DNA of 6,014 nucleotides. It comes from Idiomarina sp. UBA6142 (GTDB lineage Bacteria; Pseudomonadota; Gammaproteobacteria; Enterobacterales; Alteromonadaceae). The notes under the pieces are model-generated. The model worked only from the letters and a program-made list of their open reading frames with translations. It was not told the DNA's origin and did no database searches. Location: assembly GCA_002423905.1 (NCBI GenBank), contig DIVC01000091.1, forward strand, positions 1 through 6,014. The letters run 5' to 3'. Position 1 is the stretch's first letter; the number at the start of each line of letters is the position of its first letter. The position numbers and the translations under genes are program-made. Below, piece by piece: positions 5,281 through 6,014 of the stretch.

Positions 5281-6014
5281 ATGCTGCAACTCAACCCGCG
5301 CCAACAACAAGCCGTTCGTGCCATCGATGGCCCGGTGCTGGTGTTGGCTGGCGCCGGTAGTGGCAAGACTCGAGTTATTACCGAAAAAATCGCCTATTTG
5401 ATCACTCGCTGTGGCTATTCGGCGCGCAATATCGCAGCCGTGACCTTTACCAATAAGGCCGCGCGCGAAATGAAAGAACGCGTGGGTCACACCTTAGGTC
5501 GCGAGCATACCCGGGGTTTAACGGTATCGACCTTTCACAACCTGGGCCTCACTATTATTCGCAAAGAAGTCACCCGCTTAAATATGAAGCCAGGCTTCTC
5601 GTTGTTTGACGACCAAGATAGTTTCGCGCTGCTGAAAGCGTTGACCGAAGATGACTGGGACGACGACAAGCAATTGGTCAAGATGCTGCAAAGCCAAATC
5701 AGCAACTGGAAGAATGCCATGCTGTCGCCCGAACAGGCACTGGCGCAAGCGCAGCTCCCTGATGAAAAGCTGTTTGCCGAAATTTACCAGCGCTACAGCC
5801 AGAATATGCGTGCCTGTAACGCGCTTGATTTTGATGATTTGATTTTGCTACCAACGCTGCTACTGAAAAATAACGACGCCGCACGCAGCCGCTGGCAATC
5901 CAAGTTTAAGTATCTACTGGTGGATGAATACCAAGATACCAACACCTCACAGTATGAGTTGGTGCGGTTATTAGTGGGCGAGCGCGCGCGTTTTACCGTG
6001 GTGGGTGACGACGA
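5281..6014 (+). CDS. rep: ATP-dependent DNA helicase Rep, N-terminal part (partial)
   Basis: The first 244 codons are present and the gene runs off the right edge. Rep is a superfamily 1A 3'-to-5' DNA helicase that clears proteins ahead of replication forks and works with the replicative helicase. Visible motifs are the Q-motif LNPRQQQAV (4-12), Walker A AGAGSGKT (23-30), motif Ia [16 protein letters not shown] (53-68), motif Ib with TFHNLGL, the 2B-domain approach DFDDLILLP, Walker [18 protein letters not shown] (212-228), and the start of motif III, VVGDD (240-244). [10 protein letters not shown] and TFHNLGL point to Rep over UvrD or PcrA. The ATG at 5281 is preceded by AAGGA (5271-5275), 5 bases away. 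It is divergent from ubiK across 125 bp. It may be the first gene of its own transcript. Confidence 0.95.
   Translation, partial: MLQLNPRQQQAVRAIDGPVLVLAGAGSGKTRVITEKIAYLITRCGYSARNIAAVTFTNKAAREMKERVGHTLGREHTRGLTVSTFHNLGLTIIRKEVTRLNMKPGFSLFDDQDSFALLKALTEDDWDDDKQLVKMLQSQISNWKNAMLSPEQALAQAQLPDEKLFAEIYQRYSQNMRACNALDFDDLILLPTLLLKNNDAARSRWQSKFKYLLVDEYQDTNTSQYELVRLLVGERARFTVVGDD

Noticed and set aside
5206..5490. A 94-codon minus-strand open frame across the start of rep
   Set aside because: It is antisense to the conserved Walker A region of rep, has no plausible ribosome-binding site or recognisable domain, and is best explained by rep codon structure.

Overview
The window is a piece of a gammaproteobacterial chromosome. 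Rep, the long Fpr ending in HYW, UbiK (YqiC), YifB/ComM and LtaE all read as gammaproteobacterial versions, and codon use is moderately GC-rich. The lineage may be one of the marine Alteromonadales-type groups, but that is a guess from the protein flavour only. Coding density is very high and most gaps are short. No tRNA, rRNA, CRISPR array or insertion sequence was seen.

Left part, 1-1915: a pyridoxal-phosphate enzyme of the cysteine synthase/cystathionine beta-synthase family leaves the window leftward. Across an 88-bp divergent gap lies an uncharacterised lipoprotein gene. It is followed after a single base by ltaE (low-specificity L-threonine aldolase), so the two probably form an operon.

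Middle, 1907-2480: a compact type II toxin-antitoxin pair lies on the minus strand. A ribbon-helix-helix antitoxin comes first, and its 3' end overlaps a GTG-started RelE/ParE-type toxin by 26 bp. The toxin's own 3' end overlaps the end of ltaE by 9 bp, tail to tail. Three near-palindromic 9-mers at a 10-bp period sit over the predicted transcription start and ribosome-binding site, next to a perfect TATAAT, and look like an autoregulatory operator. This segment is visibly more AT-rich than its neighbours, which fits acquisition as a cassette behind yifB/comM.

Right part, 2506-5155, minus strand: ubiK (ubiquinone-biosynthesis accessory factor) and fpr (ferredoxin/flavodoxin-NADP+ reductase) are separated by 5 bases. 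After a 113-bp gap comes yifB/comM, a full-length AAA+ branch-migration helicase. All genes from ubiK to the toxin point the same way, and no clear terminator was found between them.

Far right, 5156-6014: a 125-bp divergent gap holds small hairpins on both sides, each just upstream of a ribosome-binding site. The 5' portion of rep (superfamily 1 DNA helicase) then runs off the end.

Most of the window is ordinary core genome. The points most worth a second look are the toxin-antitoxin cassette with its operator, the ubiK-fpr pairing, and the unknown histidine-rich lipoprotein coupled to ltaE.
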